Shown piece by piece: positions 34,904 through 45,997 of a stretch of 64,000 bases of DNA. Source of the stretch: an uncultured Ferrovibrio sp. (lineage in GTDB: Bacteria; Pseudomonadota; Alphaproteobacteria; Ferrovibrionales; Ferrovibrionaceae); NCBI RefSeq assembly GCF_937960835.1, contig NZ_CALGPC010000012.1:75205-139204 (forward strand). The letters are read 5' to 3'. Under the pieces are notes generated by a model that searched no databases, was not told the origin of the DNA, and worked only from the letters and a program-made list of their open reading frames with translations. The position numbers and the translations under genes were made by a program. The stretch's first letter is position 1. Each line of letters begins with the position of its first letter.

Positions 34904-35294
34904 TTAGGACCTCACTGCCCCGCCATGGGCCCGGACCATGCATCTTTTGAAGATGTAGTATACCGCCGCCGGGGGCAAAGCATAGATAGCCCCCGTCGCC
35001 ATGAGGACATTGAACGGCGTGTCGTCCGTGGTCAGGAAGAGCCTCAGCGCCGCCGCCGGCGTGATCTCGCGATCTGCGGAAAGCAGCAGGGCATAAGCTC
35101 CGATTGCCATCAGCGCCGGCATCATCAGCGGCAAATGGATCAGGCGAATAATCCGGAACGAATTGGCGCCATCGATCTTCGCGGCTCCGCTCCAGTTCAT
35201 AAGGGAATTTGTGAGCATACCGCTTCATCCCCCAGATCACATAGGGTGAAGCAAAGGTGGTCATGGTCAGGATCAGCGGCCATTGCGAGTTCAA
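34904..35294 (-). pseudogene. Remnant of a MalG/UgpE-type sugar ABC permease
   Basis: Two overlapping frames together read as the last third of a carbohydrate permease. The upstream frame gives LILTMTTFASPYVIWGMKRYAHKFPYELE; the downstream frame gives GAAKIDGANSFRIIRLIHLP, the cytoplasmic EAA loop that docks the ATPase. One extra base near 35189 shifts the frame. The stretch that should follow AYALLL (normally a W-N-E-containing membrane segment) is missing, and the text resumes at SADREITPAAALRLFL. The first two thirds of the roughly 280-residue protein are absent. The end RCMVRAHGGAVRS is the usual C-terminus. Confidence 0.8.
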
Positions 35295-35536
35295 CCGGCA
35301 TCCGGCTCGAGCAGATAGGCCGCGCCAGGCAGCAGGTTGCCCTTCAGCGGTTCGGCGATGTAGCGGGTGTCCTCAAGCTTGCCTTCACTGGCCCATTGAC
35401 CAGCGGCGCGAAAATCGATGCCTCCGGCCAGGGAAAAGCCTTTGTTGCACCAGACCATGCGCTCCTCCTGAGCAAAGGCCTGCGGCATGATCGCCCGCAT
35501 TGCGCCCGCCGATGCCATTCCCAATGCTTTATGCAT
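35291..35536 (-). pseudogene. Probable remnant of the sugar ABC substrate-binding protein
   Basis: An 81-codon frame beginning like an exported protein (MASAGAMRAIMPQAFAQEE) and continuing RMVWCNKGF, which resembles the mature N-terminus of family 1 sugar-binding proteins. It then jumps to WASEGKLEDTRYIAEPLKGNLLPGA, similar to an internal part of such proteins. A full binding protein has over 400 residues. The frame runs straight into the permease remnant. The identification rests on context plus weak motif similarity. Confidence 0.5.
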
Positions 35537-35605
35537 CCTAGTCCTCCCTGCCGGACCGCTATGGTTTTCGCGTTATGACTGCGCCGCCAGCTCCCCGTGT
35601 AACAT

Positions 35606-35617
35606 CTTATATATCAG
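35606..35617. promoter_or_regulatory. Candidate GntR operator 1 (CTtATATATCAG)
   Basis: This site matches the palindrome CTGATATATCAG with one mismatch and is followed by TTT. It lies 70 bases upstream of the decayed ABC/dgoK/dgoA operon. The same 12-mer plus TTT occurs at 39238 and 43696, in each case ahead of a sugar-acid gene cluster. Confidence 0.6.
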
Positions 35618-35689
35618 TTTAGCCATCGGTCAGGGATGTTGCCAAGCCATAATTGGCGGTTTTGCCGCTGCTGCAGGTGACTGTGTGAA

Positions 35690-35712
35690 GGCGGCGCGAT
35701 AATCGCGCCGCC
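35690..35712. terminator. Perfect 11-bp hairpin downstream of the dehydratase operon
   Basis: GGCGGCGCGAT at 35690-35700 pairs with ATCGCGCCGCC at 35702-35712 around a single central base, effectively an A/T-rich loop. It lies 33 bases after the dehydratase stop on the minus strand. No T-tract follows in that direction, so it is a hairpin-type end or a processing-stabilising structure. Confidence 0.55.
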
Positions 35713-35745
35713 CATCTGTCAGCGTTGCGTGACGACTGTTGTACG

Positions 35746-37530
35746 TCAGTGATTGTGCCGGGGAACCCCGAAGGTCTCAGCGATACGCTGGTAATCCACC
35801 GCGAAATCCAGGCAGGCACCCGTCGTCAGCTGGCCGACATACTTGCGCTGCAACTCCTGCCACGGCGTCTGGTTGACCAGCTTCGGCGGCGTCCAGGCCT
35901 TGCGACGCTGCTCCAGTTCCTCTTTGGAAATGAGAATATCGGCGCTGCGCTTATTCAGGTCGATGCGAATCTTGTCGCCGGTCTGCAGCAGCGCCAGCCC
36001 GCCGCCGACCGCCGCCTCGGGCGAGGCATTCAGGATCGACGGGCTGCCTGACGTGCCGCTCTGGCGCCCATCGCCAATGCAGGGCAGTTGCAGGATGCCC
36101 TTCTTCACCAGGCGATCGGGCGGCAGCATGTTGACCACCTCGGCGCCGCCGGGATAGCCGATCGGTCCGCTATTGCGGATCACCAGGATGCTGTTCTCAT
36201 CGATTGGCAGCGAGGGATCGTTGATCCGGGCGTGATAATCCTCGGGCCCTTCGAAAACGATGGCCGTGCCTTCAAAAGCACCCTCGTCGCCAGGGCGGCG
36301 CAGGTAACGCTCGCGGAATTCGGGCGAGATCACCGAGGTCTTCATAATGGCTGAATCAAACAGGCTGCCCGAAAGCACGGCAAATCCGGCCTCCGGCAGC
36401 AGCGGATTCGCATAGGGCCGGATCACGTCGCGATCCTTGCATTCGGCATTGCGGACATTCTCGCCAATTGTCTTGCCGTTCACCGTCAAGGCGTCGGCAT
36501 GCAGCTTGCCGGCTTCCAGCAGCTCGCGCAGCACCGCCGGCACGCCACCAGCGCGGTGGAAGCCTTCGCCCAGATGCTCGCCCGCCGGCATGCAATTCAC
36601 GAGCAGCGGAATGTGATAGCCGATCTTGTCCCAGTCCTTGTCTTCCAGCGGCACCCCGATATGGCGCGCGATGGCGTTGATGTGCGGCGGACAATTGGTG
36701 GAGGCACCCAGTGCGCTTGCGGCCACGATGGCATTTTCGAAGGCCTTGCGGGTCAGGATTTTTGACGGCCGCAGGTCTTCATGCACGATCTCAACCGCGC
36801 GGCGGCCGGTTTCGTAGGCCATCTGCGCCCGCTCGCGATAGGGTGCCGGGATCGAGGCGCAGCCGGGCAGCGACATGCCAAGCGCTTCGGCCAGGCTGTT
36901 CATCGACAGTGCTGTGCCCATGGTATTGCAGTGACCCGGGCTTGGCGCCGAAGAAGCGACCATCTCCAGGAATTCGTCGTAATTGATCCGTCCGGCCGCG
37001 AGTTCCTGACGCGCATACCAGACAACAGTGCCCGAGCCGGCGCGCTTGCCGTTATACCAGCCATCCAGCATGGGACCGCCAGACAGCACGATGGCCGGGA
37101 TATCGACGGCAGCGGCCGCCATCAGCATGCCCGGGGTGGTCTTGTCACAGCCGGTCGTCAGCACCACGCCGTCGATCGGATAGCCGTAGAGCAGTTCCAC
37201 CAGACCGAGATAAAGCAAGTTGCGATCAAGCGCTGCGGTCGGCCGCTTGCCGGTTTCCTGGATCGGATGGGTGGGAAACTCGAACGGAATGCCGCCGGCA
37301 TCGCGGATGCCATCGCGCACCCGTGCGGCGAGTTCGAGATGATGACGGTTGCAGGGTGACAGGTCGCTGCCCGATTGCGCGATGCCGATAATCGGCTTGT
37401 TGCTGCGCAGTTCGCTTAAAGTGAGGCCAAAATTCAGATAGCGCTCAAGATACAGCGCCGTCATGCCTGGATCGTTGGGATTGTCGAACCACTCACGGCT
37501 GCGCAGCCGCTTTTTCTGGTTATCGGCCAT
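35746..37530 (-). CDS. IlvD/Edd-family sugar-acid dehydratase (arabinonate/xylonate/galactonate type)
   Basis: A 594-residue dehydratase. Iron-sulfur and Mg-binding landmarks are [36 protein letters not shown] and [16 protein letters not shown]; the C-terminal [24 protein letters not shown] is typical of sugar-acid rather than dihydroxy-acid (IlvD) dehydratases. It removes water from an aldonate to give the 2-keto-3-deoxy acid. Its neighbours (EamA transporter 10 bases upstream, GntR regulator, KDG-type kinase, DgoK/DgoA) place it at the head of the phosphorylative branch. The substrate stereochemistry is undetermined. Confidence 0.88.
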   Translation of the reverse strand: MADNQKKRLRSREWFDNPNDPGMTALYLERYLNFGLTLSELRSNKPIIGIAQSGSDLSPCNRHHLELAARVRDGIRDAGGIPFEFPTHPIQETGKRPTAALDRNLLYLGLVELLYGYPIDGVVLTTGCDKTTPGMLMAAAAVDIPAIVLSGGPMLDGWYNGKRAGSGTVVWYARQELAAGRINYDEFLEMVASSAPSPGHCNTMGTALSMNSLAEALGMSLPGCASIPAPYRERAQMAYETGRRAVEIVHEDLRPSKILTRKAFENAIVAASALGASTNCPPHINAIARHIGVPLEDKDWDKIGYHIPLLVNCMPAGEHLGEGFHRAGGVPAVLRELLEAGKLHADALTVNGKTIGENVRNAECKDRDVIRPYANPLLPEAGFAVLSGSLFDSAIMKTSVISPEFRERYLRRPGDEGAFEGTAIVFEGPEDYHARINDPSLPIDENSILVIRNSGPIGYPGGAEVVNMLPPDRLVKKGILQLPCIGDGRQSGTSGSPSILNASPEAAVGGGLALLQTGDKIRIDLNKRSADILISKEELEQRRKAWTPPKLVNQTPWQELQRKYVGQLTTGACLDFAVDYQRIAETFGVPRHNH

Positions 37531-37540
37531 GTCTTTCTCC

Positions 37541-38449
37541 CTAGGACGTCAAGCTGATTCGCGTTTTCTGTTCCCGATAGAAGACGAACAACCCGCTGGC
37601 GACGATGATGCCGGCTCCCAGCAGCATGACTGGCGTCGGCCGGTCGGCAAAGAACAGCCAACCGAGCAAAATCGCCCACAGCAGCGAGGTATAAGTATAG
37701 GGCACGACGACGGCGGCGGGAGCCAGCCGCAGCGCCTGATTGACGCTCATATGGGCGATTGTCGCCACGGCACCGATCAGCGCCAGATAGGCGGTCTGCA
37801 ACAGATCGATCTCGGCCCAGCCCCAGGGCAGGGTCAGCAATCCGGCCAAGCCGACAGCCAAGGTGTGATAGACGATCAGGGACAGACTGCCGGCCGCACG
37901 CAGCTGCCGGGTCACAATCATCATCAGAGCATAAGCCGTACTCCCCGCCAGTGCGATCAGCGCCGGTGCGGTGAACACGCCGGCTTCAGGCTGCAAGACG
38001 AGCAGTACGCCAATAAAGCCGACACCGACGGCAATCCCGCGCCGCCAGCCGACCATCTCGCCCAGCAGCGGAATCGCCAATACGGTGACGAAGAGCGGCG
38101 TCGCCTGATACACCGCCATCACATCGGCCAGCGGCAGATGGCGCACGGCAAGATAAAAGCAGGCGACCTCGCCCACGATGAAGGCCAGCCGCAGCATGTG
38201 GCGGCCGGGTTGGGCGACCACGAAGACCTCACGCCATCCGGCGCGGTGTACCATCGGCAGCAGGACGATCATCGCCGAGACCGAGCGGATGAACAGCAAC
38301 TGGCCGACGGCGACACTTGCCACCATCCATTTGCCGAGCGCATCGTTGAACGTAAACAATGCACTGCCCAGCAGCATGAAGGCGATGCCCCGCCAATGGC
38401 TGGCCGCTGCCTCTCCTGCCATGCCTACACCGAGGCTGCGTTCAGCCAT
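37541..38449 (-). CDS. EamA/DMT-superfamily transporter
   Basis: A 302-residue membrane protein with about ten hydrophobic segments in two EamA repeats: [23 protein letters not shown] starts the first, and [20 protein letters not shown] the second. The ATG at 38449 was chosen because the first membrane segment follows shortly; the frame is open back to 38650 inside the regulator gene. It is seven bases downstream of the GntR gene and upstream of the dehydratase, so it may move a sugar acid or a product of this pathway. Confidence 0.85.
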   Translation of the reverse strand: MAERSLGVGMAGEAAASHWRGIAFMLLGSALFTFNDALGKWMVASVAVGQLLFIRSVSAMIVLLPMVHRAGWREVFVVAQPGRHMLRLAFIVGEVACFYLAVRHLPLADVMAVYQATPLFVTVLAIPLLGEMVGWRRGIAVGVGFIGVLLVLQPEAGVFTAPALIALAGSTAYALMMIVTRQLRAAGSLSLIVYHTLAVGLAGLLTLPWGWAEIDLLQTAYLALIGAVATIAHMSVNQALRLAPAAVVVPYTYTSLLWAILLGWLFFADRPTPVMLLGAGIIVASGLFVFYREQKTRISLTS

Positions 38450-38456
38450 TTTCGGC

Positions 38457-39164
38457 TCAGCCACTCTTGCGCTCCCGGCCCCGTGCCTGTTCCTGCAACA
38501 GAATCTGGTAGTCGCGCGAGGCGGCACGGATATGCACGCCGAGCAGATTGAGCGCCTTGGTCTTCTCCTTGGCACGCAGCAGCTTGACGATATTCTGATG
38601 CTCGGCCAGCGATTCCTCAATCGTGCGGTGCTTCGAAGTGACCGAGGCACGCAACGCCTGGATCTTCATCTCAAGCTGCTGATGCGCCATGGTGAGGAAG
38701 CGGTTGCCCGCGCGGCTCAGGATCTGGCGATGATATTCGGTATCCAGACGGCGATAGGCGGGCATGTCGTTATCGGCGATGGCCTTGGCCATGCGACGGA
38801 CAATCTGCTCCAGCGCGTCGATCAATCCCGCCTCGTCGTTGTTCAAGGCATCCCGCAGGGCAGCGGATTCGAGGATGACCCGGTACTGGCACATTTCGGC
38901 CGCCTCTTCTGGCTCCATCGAGAAGACGAAGCTGCCGCGCTGCGGCTGGATATCGACCAGGCCCTCAAGCTTGAGTTGCAAAAGCGCTTCACGGACCGGT
39001 GTCTTGCTGATCCCGAGTTGCGCCGCCAGAACATTCTCCGACAAAGCCTCGCCCAGCATCAGTTCACCGTTGATGATGCGGTTGCGAACATGCTCCTTGA
39101 CCAGCTCGGTTAAGGATTTTGGGCGCTCGATCCGCATCGTGCGGGCCGCACTCGTCTTGGGCAT
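38457..39164 (-). CDS. GntR-family regulator with FCD ligand-binding domain
   Basis: A 235-residue regulator. The N-terminal winged helix-turn-helix reads VRNRIINGELMLGEALSENVLAAQLGISKTPVREALLQL. It is followed by QRGSFVF and an all-helical FCD domain with metal-binding residues (LDTEYHRQIL, LAEHQNIVKLL). Such proteins usually repress sugar-acid genes until bound by a pathway acid. It heads the operon with the EamA transporter and dehydratase, and diverges from the PfkB kinase; the shared gap contains operator 2. Confidence 0.92.
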   Translation of the reverse strand: MPKTSAARTMRIERPKSLTELVKEHVRNRIINGELMLGEALSENVLAAQLGISKTPVREALLQLKLEGLVDIQPQRGSFVFSMEPEEAAEMCQYRVILESAALRDALNNDEAGLIDALEQIVRRMAKAIADNDMPAYRRLDTEYHRQILSRAGNRFLTMAHQQLEMKIQALRASVTSKHRTIEESLAEHQNIVKLLRAKEKTKALNLLGVHIRAASRDYQILLQEQARGRERKSG

Positions 39165-39237
39165 GGAGGGCCAGACCTTCTTTTAATTTGTTATTGCCGC
39201 AACCTAGCAGCGCCCTCGGGCCACCTCAAGTTAATAT

Positions 39238-39249
39238 CTGATATGTCAG
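39238..39249. promoter_or_regulatory. Candidate GntR operator 2 (CTGATATgTCAG)
   Basis: One mismatch from the palindrome CTGATATATCAG and followed by TTT, this site lies between the divergent GntR gene (start 39164) and the kinase (start 39312). It could control both directions, including autoregulation. Confidence 0.65.
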
Positions 39250-39311
39250 TTTCTTGCCCGGACTGCGAGAAAGAACTAGGTAGGGATCGGAACAGGAGGT
39301 TCGGAACAGCG

Positions 39312-40259
39312 ATGCCCCTCGACATCCTCTGTCTTGGCGAAGCAATGGTCGAGTTCAACCAGACCGGCGGCCGCGATAGTGACCAGTATCTGCGCGGCTT
39401 CGGCGGAGACACCTCCAACTGCGCCATCGCCGCGGCAAGACAAGGCGCGAAAGCCGGCTACTGTACCCTGGTAGGCGCGGATCCCTTCGGCGATCTGCTG
39501 CTCGACCTCTGGCAGCGGGAGGGGGTGAATATTGATGGCGTCGGCCGGCGCCCGGATGACCCTACGGCAATCTACTTCGTCACCCATACCGAAAAGGGCC
39601 ACGCCTTCACCTATTACCGGCGCGGATCGGCCGCCAGCCATATGGCGCCAGCCGACCTGCCGATGGACCTGCTTCTGAGCGCCAAGCTGCTGCACGCCTC
39701 GGGCATCAGCCTCGCGGTAAGCCCCAGCATGCGGGAAACAGTGATGAGCGCCATTGCAGCAATGCGCCAAGCAGGCCGCCAGGTGTCATTCGACACCAAC
39801 CTGCGCCTCAAACTATGGCCGCTGGAGGAAGCGCGCCTGGCTACCGACGCCGCTCTGAAGCTCTGCGACATCGCCTTGCCGAGCCTGGAAGATGCCACTG
39901 CCCTGACCGGGCTGAACGATCCGCGCGCCATCCTCGATCATTACCGCGAGATGGGCATTCCGCTGGTAGTGTTGAAATGCGGTGCCGAGGGCGTGATGAT
40001 CGCGGATAAAACCGGCCGCTGGCGCATTGCCGGCCATCGCGTCAAAAGCGTCGATGCCACAGGCGCCGGCGACTGCTTCGACGGTGCCTTCCTGGCTGAG
40101 TTCACGCGCACCGCCTCAGCTTTGGATGCCGCCATCTATGCCAATGCCGCAGCGGCGCTGACCACCATCGGCTATGGCGCGGTAGCGCCCATCCCGCGCC
40201 GTCCGGCGGTAGAGGCTTTTTTCAACTCCATCGGCCGGCCGGAACCCGAAAAGCTGTAG
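39312..40259 (+). CDS. kdgK: PfkB-family sugar kinase, 2-keto-3-deoxygluconate kinase-like
   Basis: A 315-residue ribokinase-fold kinase. The N-terminal LDILCLGEAMVEFNQTGG, GGDTSNCAIAAARQGAKAGY and the C-terminal active-site motif VDATGAGDCFDGAFLAEF are typical of KDG kinases. It should phosphorylate the 2-keto-3-deoxy acid made by the dehydratase. The frame opens at 39243, inside operator 2, but the ATG at 39312 starts the conserved domain and has AGGAGG about 12 bases ahead. It ends back to back with the FAH-family gene, with no bases between the stops. Confidence 0.88.
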   Translation: MPLDILCLGEAMVEFNQTGGRDSDQYLRGFGGDTSNCAIAAARQGAKAGYCTLVGADPFGDLLLDLWQREGVNIDGVGRRPDDPTAIYFVTHTEKGHAFTYYRRGSAASHMAPADLPMDLLLSAKLLHASGISLAVSPSMRETVMSAIAAMRQAGRQVSFDTNLRLKLWPLEEARLATDAALKLCDIALPSLEDATALTGLNDPRAILDHYREMGIPLVVLKCGAEGVMIADKTGRWRIAGHRVKSVDATGAGDCFDGAFLAEFTRTASALDAAIYANAAAALTTIGYGAVAPIPRRPAVEAFFNSIGRPEPEKL

Positions 40260-41108
40260 TCAGCCGCTATACGCCCGCACCGTCTGGTTCTGCTCACCCA
40301 GGCCGGCGATGCCGAGCCGCATCTTGTCGCCGGGTTTGAGATAGACCTGCGGCTTCTGCCCCATGCCGACACCGGGTGGTGTGCCGGTCGATATGATGTC
40401 ACCCGGTTGCAGCGACATGAAATGGCTGAGATAGCTGACCAGATGCCGCACGCCATAGATCATCGTCTTGGTCGAGCCATTCTGAAAACGGTGGCCGTTG
40501 ACCTCGAGGAACATCGCGAGATTCTGCGGGTCGGGTACTTCATCGGCCGTCACCAGCCAGGGACCAATGGGCCCGAAGCTGTCGGCGCTCTTGCCCTTGG
40601 TCCACTGGCCCTGGCGCTCGATCTGAAAGGCGCGCTCGGAGACATCGTTGACGACACAGTAACCGGCGACGTAATTGAGCGCGTCCTTCTCCTCCACATA
40701 GCGGGCGACACTGCCGATCACCACGCCGAGTTCCACCTCCCAGTCGGTCTTGGTGGAGTTCTTCGGGATGATCACGTCGTCATTGGGTCCGGTGATCGCC
40801 GATGTCGCCTTCATGAAGATGATCGGCTCGGAGGGAATGGGATTGCCGGTTTCGGCCGCATGATCGGAGTAGTTCAGGCCAATGCAGATGAACTTCCCGA
40901 CACCGCTGATGCACGGCCCCAGCCGCGGATTACCGGACACCACCGGCAAGGTTGAAGGATCGATCCCCTTCAGGCGCGCCAGTCCCGCCGGACTCAGCGC
41001 CTCGCCCGCAATATCCGGCACCACGCCGGAAAGATCGCGGATCGCACCGGCAGCATCCAGCAGACCGGGCTTTTCCTGGCCCGCAGGGCCGTAACGCAGC
41101 AATTTCAT
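40260..41108 (-). CDS. Fumarylacetoacetate hydrolase-family protein (2,4-diketo-3-deoxy-sugar-acid hydrolase-like)
   Basis: A 282-residue FAH-fold enzyme. ICIGLNYSDHAAETGNPIPSEP, the metal ligands in TDWEVELGVVIG and DVSERAFQ, and DIISTGTPPGVGMG identify the family. It is the last gene of an operon with a UxaA-type dehydratase and a BDH2-like SDR. In the L-fuconate and L-rhamnonate non-phosphorylative pathways an FAH-family hydrolase cleaves the 2,4-diketo-3-deoxy acid to pyruvate plus lactate, and that role is inferred here. Homologues are often labelled ureidoglycolate lyase. Confidence 0.85.
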   Translation of the reverse strand: MKLLRYGPAGQEKPGLLDAAGAIRDLSGVVPDIAGEALSPAGLARLKGIDPSTLPVVSGNPRLGPCISGVGKFICIGLNYSDHAAETGNPIPSEPIIFMKATSAITGPNDDVIIPKNSTKTDWEVELGVVIGSVARYVEEKDALNYVAGYCVVNDVSERAFQIERQGQWTKGKSADSFGPIGPWLVTADEVPDPQNLAMFLEVNGHRFQNGSTKTMIYGVRHLVSYLSHFMSLQPGDIISTGTPPGVGMGQKPQVYLKPGDKMRLGIAGLGEQNQTVRAYSG

Positions 41109-41135
41109 GGCGATCTCCGTGACATCAAGCGCAAC

Positions 41136-43109
<1,974 letters not shown>

Positions 43110-43113
<4 letters not shown>

Positions 43114-43424
43114 GCTACGCCCTCCACGACCACGGTATTCGGCATGTAGTCGCTGGCGACATTGTGGCTATGCACATAATCGCCGGGCGCGATATCTGCC
43201 GTGGCACTGCCAATGGGCACGCCGTATTTGATGATCTTTTCGCCCTGGGCGATTGCGCGCACCGCGATTTTGTGACCGAAGCCAAGCGCGCGCTGCAGCA
43301 CCACCGGATGTCCGGCGATGATGAGCTGCGTGCCTGCTGCAATCTCCTGCCGCGCCACCGCGATGTTGTCGCCTGGCGCCAGCACCAATAGGCGCGGATC
43401 CGCCTGCGGTTCAGAACTTGCCAT
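43110..43424 (-). CDS. UxaA-family dehydratase small subunit (SAF domain)
   Basis: A 104-residue SAF-domain protein. LVLAPGDNIAVARQEIAAGTQL, GHKIAVRAIAQGEKIIKYGVPIG and the terminal GDYVHSHNVAS match the N-terminal domain of altronate dehydratase. The ATG at 43424 (MASSEPQADP) was chosen; the frame opens at 43469. The stop overlaps the large-subunit start (ATGA), so the two subunits are translationally coupled. It overlaps the end of the RraA-like remnant by 14 bases. Confidence 0.87.
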
Positions 43425-43683
43425 AGCGCAGATACGCCTCCTTGCCGGCCAGGATATGGCACCGGACACCGCCTTCCGGGCTCATATGCCCGCTCACTGT
43501 CCAGATTTCGCCAGCCGAAGTCAGAGGTGGACTGAGCGGACGTATTTCGTGCGGCAGGACACAATTGTCATGGCCGGGACCGCGCAGCAGGTCATGCGCA
43601 GCCAAGGCACAGCAACGGCCAGGCCGTTCGCTCAAAGAAACTGACAGGGAAGCGGATGAGCCGGCCAAGGCGGTGTCGGACAT
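43411..43683 (-). pseudogene. Internally deleted RraA-like (aldolase/RNase E-regulator family) remnant
   Basis: A 90-codon frame. Residues about 28-68 resemble the N-terminus of RraA/HMG-CHA aldolase-like proteins (HDLLRGPGHDNCVLPHEIRP, then AGEIWTVSGHM). The last 16 residues, ILAGKEAYLRYGKF, resemble their C-terminus. A complete protein has about 220 residues, so roughly 130 internal residues appear to be missing, in frame. It is first in the UxaA/SDR/FAH operon and lies 12 bases from operator 3. It could instead be an unrelated small protein; identification is by motif memory. Confidence 0.45.
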
Positions 43684-43695
43684 TTCCTCTCCCAT

Positions 43696-43707
43696 CTGAT
43701 ATATCAG
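43696..43707. promoter_or_regulatory. Candidate GntR operator 3 (CTGATATATCAG)
   Basis: A perfect 12-base palindrome followed by TTTT, 12 bases upstream of the first frame of the UxaA/SDR/FAH operon. It is the best copy of the motif seen also at 35606 and 39238. Confidence 0.7.
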
Positions 43708-43860
43708 TTTTAACAAACTCTAGCGGCTTTCCATCGTCCTGACTAGCCCGCCTCTGAGTGCACTGACTAGCCCGGCTGTGCAGTGTAGAATCCATTTCCG
43801 TTGCGGGGTCGTCAGGCGGATAATCCGGAGGCAGGCGGGGCAACGGAAGGAAGGACAATC

Positions 43861-44643
43861 ATGATCAAGAAAATTGCCTTGGCACTCGCCATCGTCGTCA
43901 TCGCCATCGCCGGTGCCGTCTATTATTTCGCCTCCAATCTCGACAGCATCGTGAAAGCCGCCGTGGAACGCTACGGCTCGGAAGCGACGCAGGCGCGCGT
44001 CAGCCTGAAGGCGGTAGAATTGGCTCCCACGTCGGGCACTGGCAGAATGCAGGGCCTGGTCGTCGGCAACCCGAAGGGTTTCTCCACGCCCGAGGCAATT
44101 TCCCTGGGCGATATCAAGCTGACAATCGACATCACCTCCCTGCAATCCAATCCGATCGTGATCAAGGAAGTGCTGATCAGCCAGCCATCGGTCACTTACG
44201 AATATTCCGGCCAAGGCAGTAATCTGGAAACGATCCAGAAGAACGTGCAGGCCTATGCGGCGAAATTCGGCGGCGGCCAGTCGAGCACCAGCGCATCGGC
44301 CAGCCAGGGCGGCGATGAGCGCAAGATCGTGATCGACCGCCTGAGCATCGAGAAAGGCAGCATCGGCATCAGCCACGCCGCCCTGCAGGGCCGCAGCCTC
44401 TCCTCGCCCTTGCCGACGATCGAACTGCGCAATATTGGCCGGGATAAAGGCGGCGCGACGCCGGCGGAGGTAGCCGAAAAGGTGCTGGGGACCATCAGCG
44501 CGCAGGCATCGAAAATCGCCTCCTCCGACCTGCAGAAGCAGATCGGCAATCTGGTGAAGGACCAGGCCGGTGCGGTTGGCGGCGCTGTAGGCGGTGCCGC
44601 CAGCGGCGCGACGGATCGGCTGAAGGGGCTGTTGGGCAAATAA
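43861..44643 (+). CDS. AsmA-like/DUF748-type membrane-anchored hypothetical protein
   Basis: A 260-residue protein with one N-terminal membrane segment (IALALAIVVIAIAGAVYYFA) and a periplasmic beta-rich region. NLDSIVKAAVERYGSEATQARVSL followed by GRMQGLVVGNPKGF and GDIKLTIDITSL is the pattern of AsmA/DUF748-like proteins near the outer membrane. The C-terminus is Gly/Ala-rich (GGAVGGAASGA). The ATG at 43861 follows GGAAGGACAATC and was preferred to upstream in-frame codons. Precise function is unknown. Confidence 0.75.
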   Translation: MIKKIALALAIVVIAIAGAVYYFASNLDSIVKAAVERYGSEATQARVSLKAVELAPTSGTGRMQGLVVGNPKGFSTPEAISLGDIKLTIDITSLQSNPIVIKEVLISQPSVTYEYSGQGSNLETIQKNVQAYAAKFGGGQSSTSASASQGGDERKIVIDRLSIEKGSIGISHAALQGRSLSSPLPTIELRNIGRDKGGATPAEVAEKVLGTISAQASKIASSDLQKQIGNLVKDQAGAVGGAVGGAASGATDRLKGLLGK

Positions 44644-44735
44644 ATACCAGCCGGGGCGGCAGGACCGTCGATGGAACGACGGCGCTGCACTATCATTCCA
44701 GACAACAGATCCGCCGCCCCCCTAGTCTGGTTCCC

Positions 44736-45890
44736 ATGATTAATCCCGTCTGGCGCGACGCCCTGGCCGGCCTTTGCGCATTGCTTGTCGGCATCGGCTT
44801 CGCGCGCTTCGGCTATACGCCGCTGATTCCCGTGCTGATCGAGCAGCAATGGCTCACCGCCGGCGATGCGGCTTATCTCGGCGCCACCAATCTGGCCGGT
44901 TACGTGGTCGGCAGCCTTTTGACGGCAAGCCTTGCGCGAATCGCGCCAATGGCACGGCTGACGCAGTTCGCGATGACAACCACCGGCATCAGCCTGATCG
45001 CCTGCGCCCTGCCCTGGGGCTTTGCCTGGTTTGCGCCCTGGCGCTTCCTGGCAGGTTTCACCGGTGGATTGCTGATGGTCGGCGCCGTGCCGCTCGTTCT
45101 GGCCCGAGCGCCTGCAACTCACCGTGCGCGCAGCAATGGCATCGTGTTTACCGGGGTTGGTATCGGCATCATCTGTGGCGGCACACTGGTGCCATCTCTC
45201 GCGGCATGGGGACCCATGCCGGTCTGGCTCGGCATGGGTGTTCTGACCTTGCTGCTCGCCGCACTCACCTGGCGGCAATGGGCTGGCGGTGACATCGCGC
45301 CGATCACAGCGCCGACGGATCTGCCGCCCCGGCGCTTCACCTTGCCGGTCGCTCTTCTCCTGGCGGCCTATATTCTTGATGCCGCGGGCTTCGTGCCGCA
45401 TACCGTCTTCTGGGCCGATTACATCGCCCGTGGCCTTGGGCGTGGCGTGACGGCAGGCGGCCTTTTCTGGGTGTTGTTCGGCATCGGCGCGCTCTGCGGG
45501 CCGTTGCTAAGCGGCATCGTCGCGGAACGGCTTGGCTTCTACCGCAGCTTCGTCGGCGGCCTTGGCATCAAGGCGGCGGCCGTGCTACTGCCGATCCTGT
45601 CGCAGCATCCGGTATCCTTGATGATTTCCGCCATGGTGGTTGGTGCGCTGACGCCTGGCATCTCGGCGCTGGCCTCCGGCCGTGTCGCCGAAATGGTAGG
45701 CTTTACCGGCCATCGGCAGGTCTGGGGCTGGCTAACCGTTGGCTGGGCGCTGTCTTCGGCCGGCTTCGGCTATCTTCTGTCCTTCCTGTTCGACCTCACC
45801 GGCTCCTACAACCTGCTCTTCGCCTTTGGTGCGGCTGGACTATCCGGCGCTCTTATCCTCGCCGCCTTCGCCAAGGCACGGCAGAACTGA
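44736..45890 (+). CDS. YbfB/YjiJ-family MFS transporter
   Basis: A 384-residue, 12-segment membrane protein. GLCALLVGIGFARFGYTPLIPVL at the N-terminus is the YbfB family signature, with YLGATNLAGYVVGSLL in the second helix. Substrates of this family are largely unknown; some are placed with aromatic or sulfur compounds. It is preceded by 92 bases without clear features. Confidence 0.88.
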   Translation: MINPVWRDALAGLCALLVGIGFARFGYTPLIPVLIEQQWLTAGDAAYLGATNLAGYVVGSLLTASLARIAPMARLTQFAMTTTGISLIACALPWGFAWFAPWRFLAGFTGGLLMVGAVPLVLARAPATHRARSNGIVFTGVGIGIICGGTLVPSLAAWGPMPVWLGMGVLTLLLAALTWRQWAGGDIAPITAPTDLPPRRFTLPVALLLAAYILDAAGFVPHTVFWADYIARGLGRGVTAGGLFWVLFGIGALCGPLLSGIVAERLGFYRSFVGGLGIKAAAVLLPILSQHPVSLMISAMVVGALTPGISALASGRVAEMVGFTGHRQVWGWLTVGWALSSAGFGYLLSFLFDLTGSYNLLFAFGAAGLSGALILAAFAKARQN

Positions 45891-45922
45891 TCCGCAGGTT
45901 TCAGCCGACACATTCCACACTA

Positions 45923-45940
45923 CATAATTGACAAATTATG
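45923..45940. promoter_or_regulatory. Palindrome upstream of the ETHE1-like gene
   Basis: CATAATT (45923-45929) and AATTATG (45934-45940) form a perfect inverted repeat with a four-base spacer. It contains a consensus -35 hexamer, TTGACA, at 45928-45933. It lies 58 bases upstream of the start at 45998. A repressor site overlapping the promoter is plausible; no good -10 box is evident. Confidence 0.45.
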
Positions 45941-45997
45941 CTGCGGGCGGCGAGGCTAGAACCGCTGCTGGGACGCGTATCCTGAGTGAGGCCCTAT

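Noticed and set aside
34863..35294. A single 143-residue protein from the permease region
   Set aside because: Only its first 35 residues resemble a permease; after the frameshift the text is nonsense while the permease continues in another frame, so it is treated as part of a pseudogene.
38450..38650. N-terminal extension of the EamA transporter
   Set aside because: It is an antisense-like Arg/Cys-rich stretch overlapping the GntR coding region; the transporter starts at 38449.
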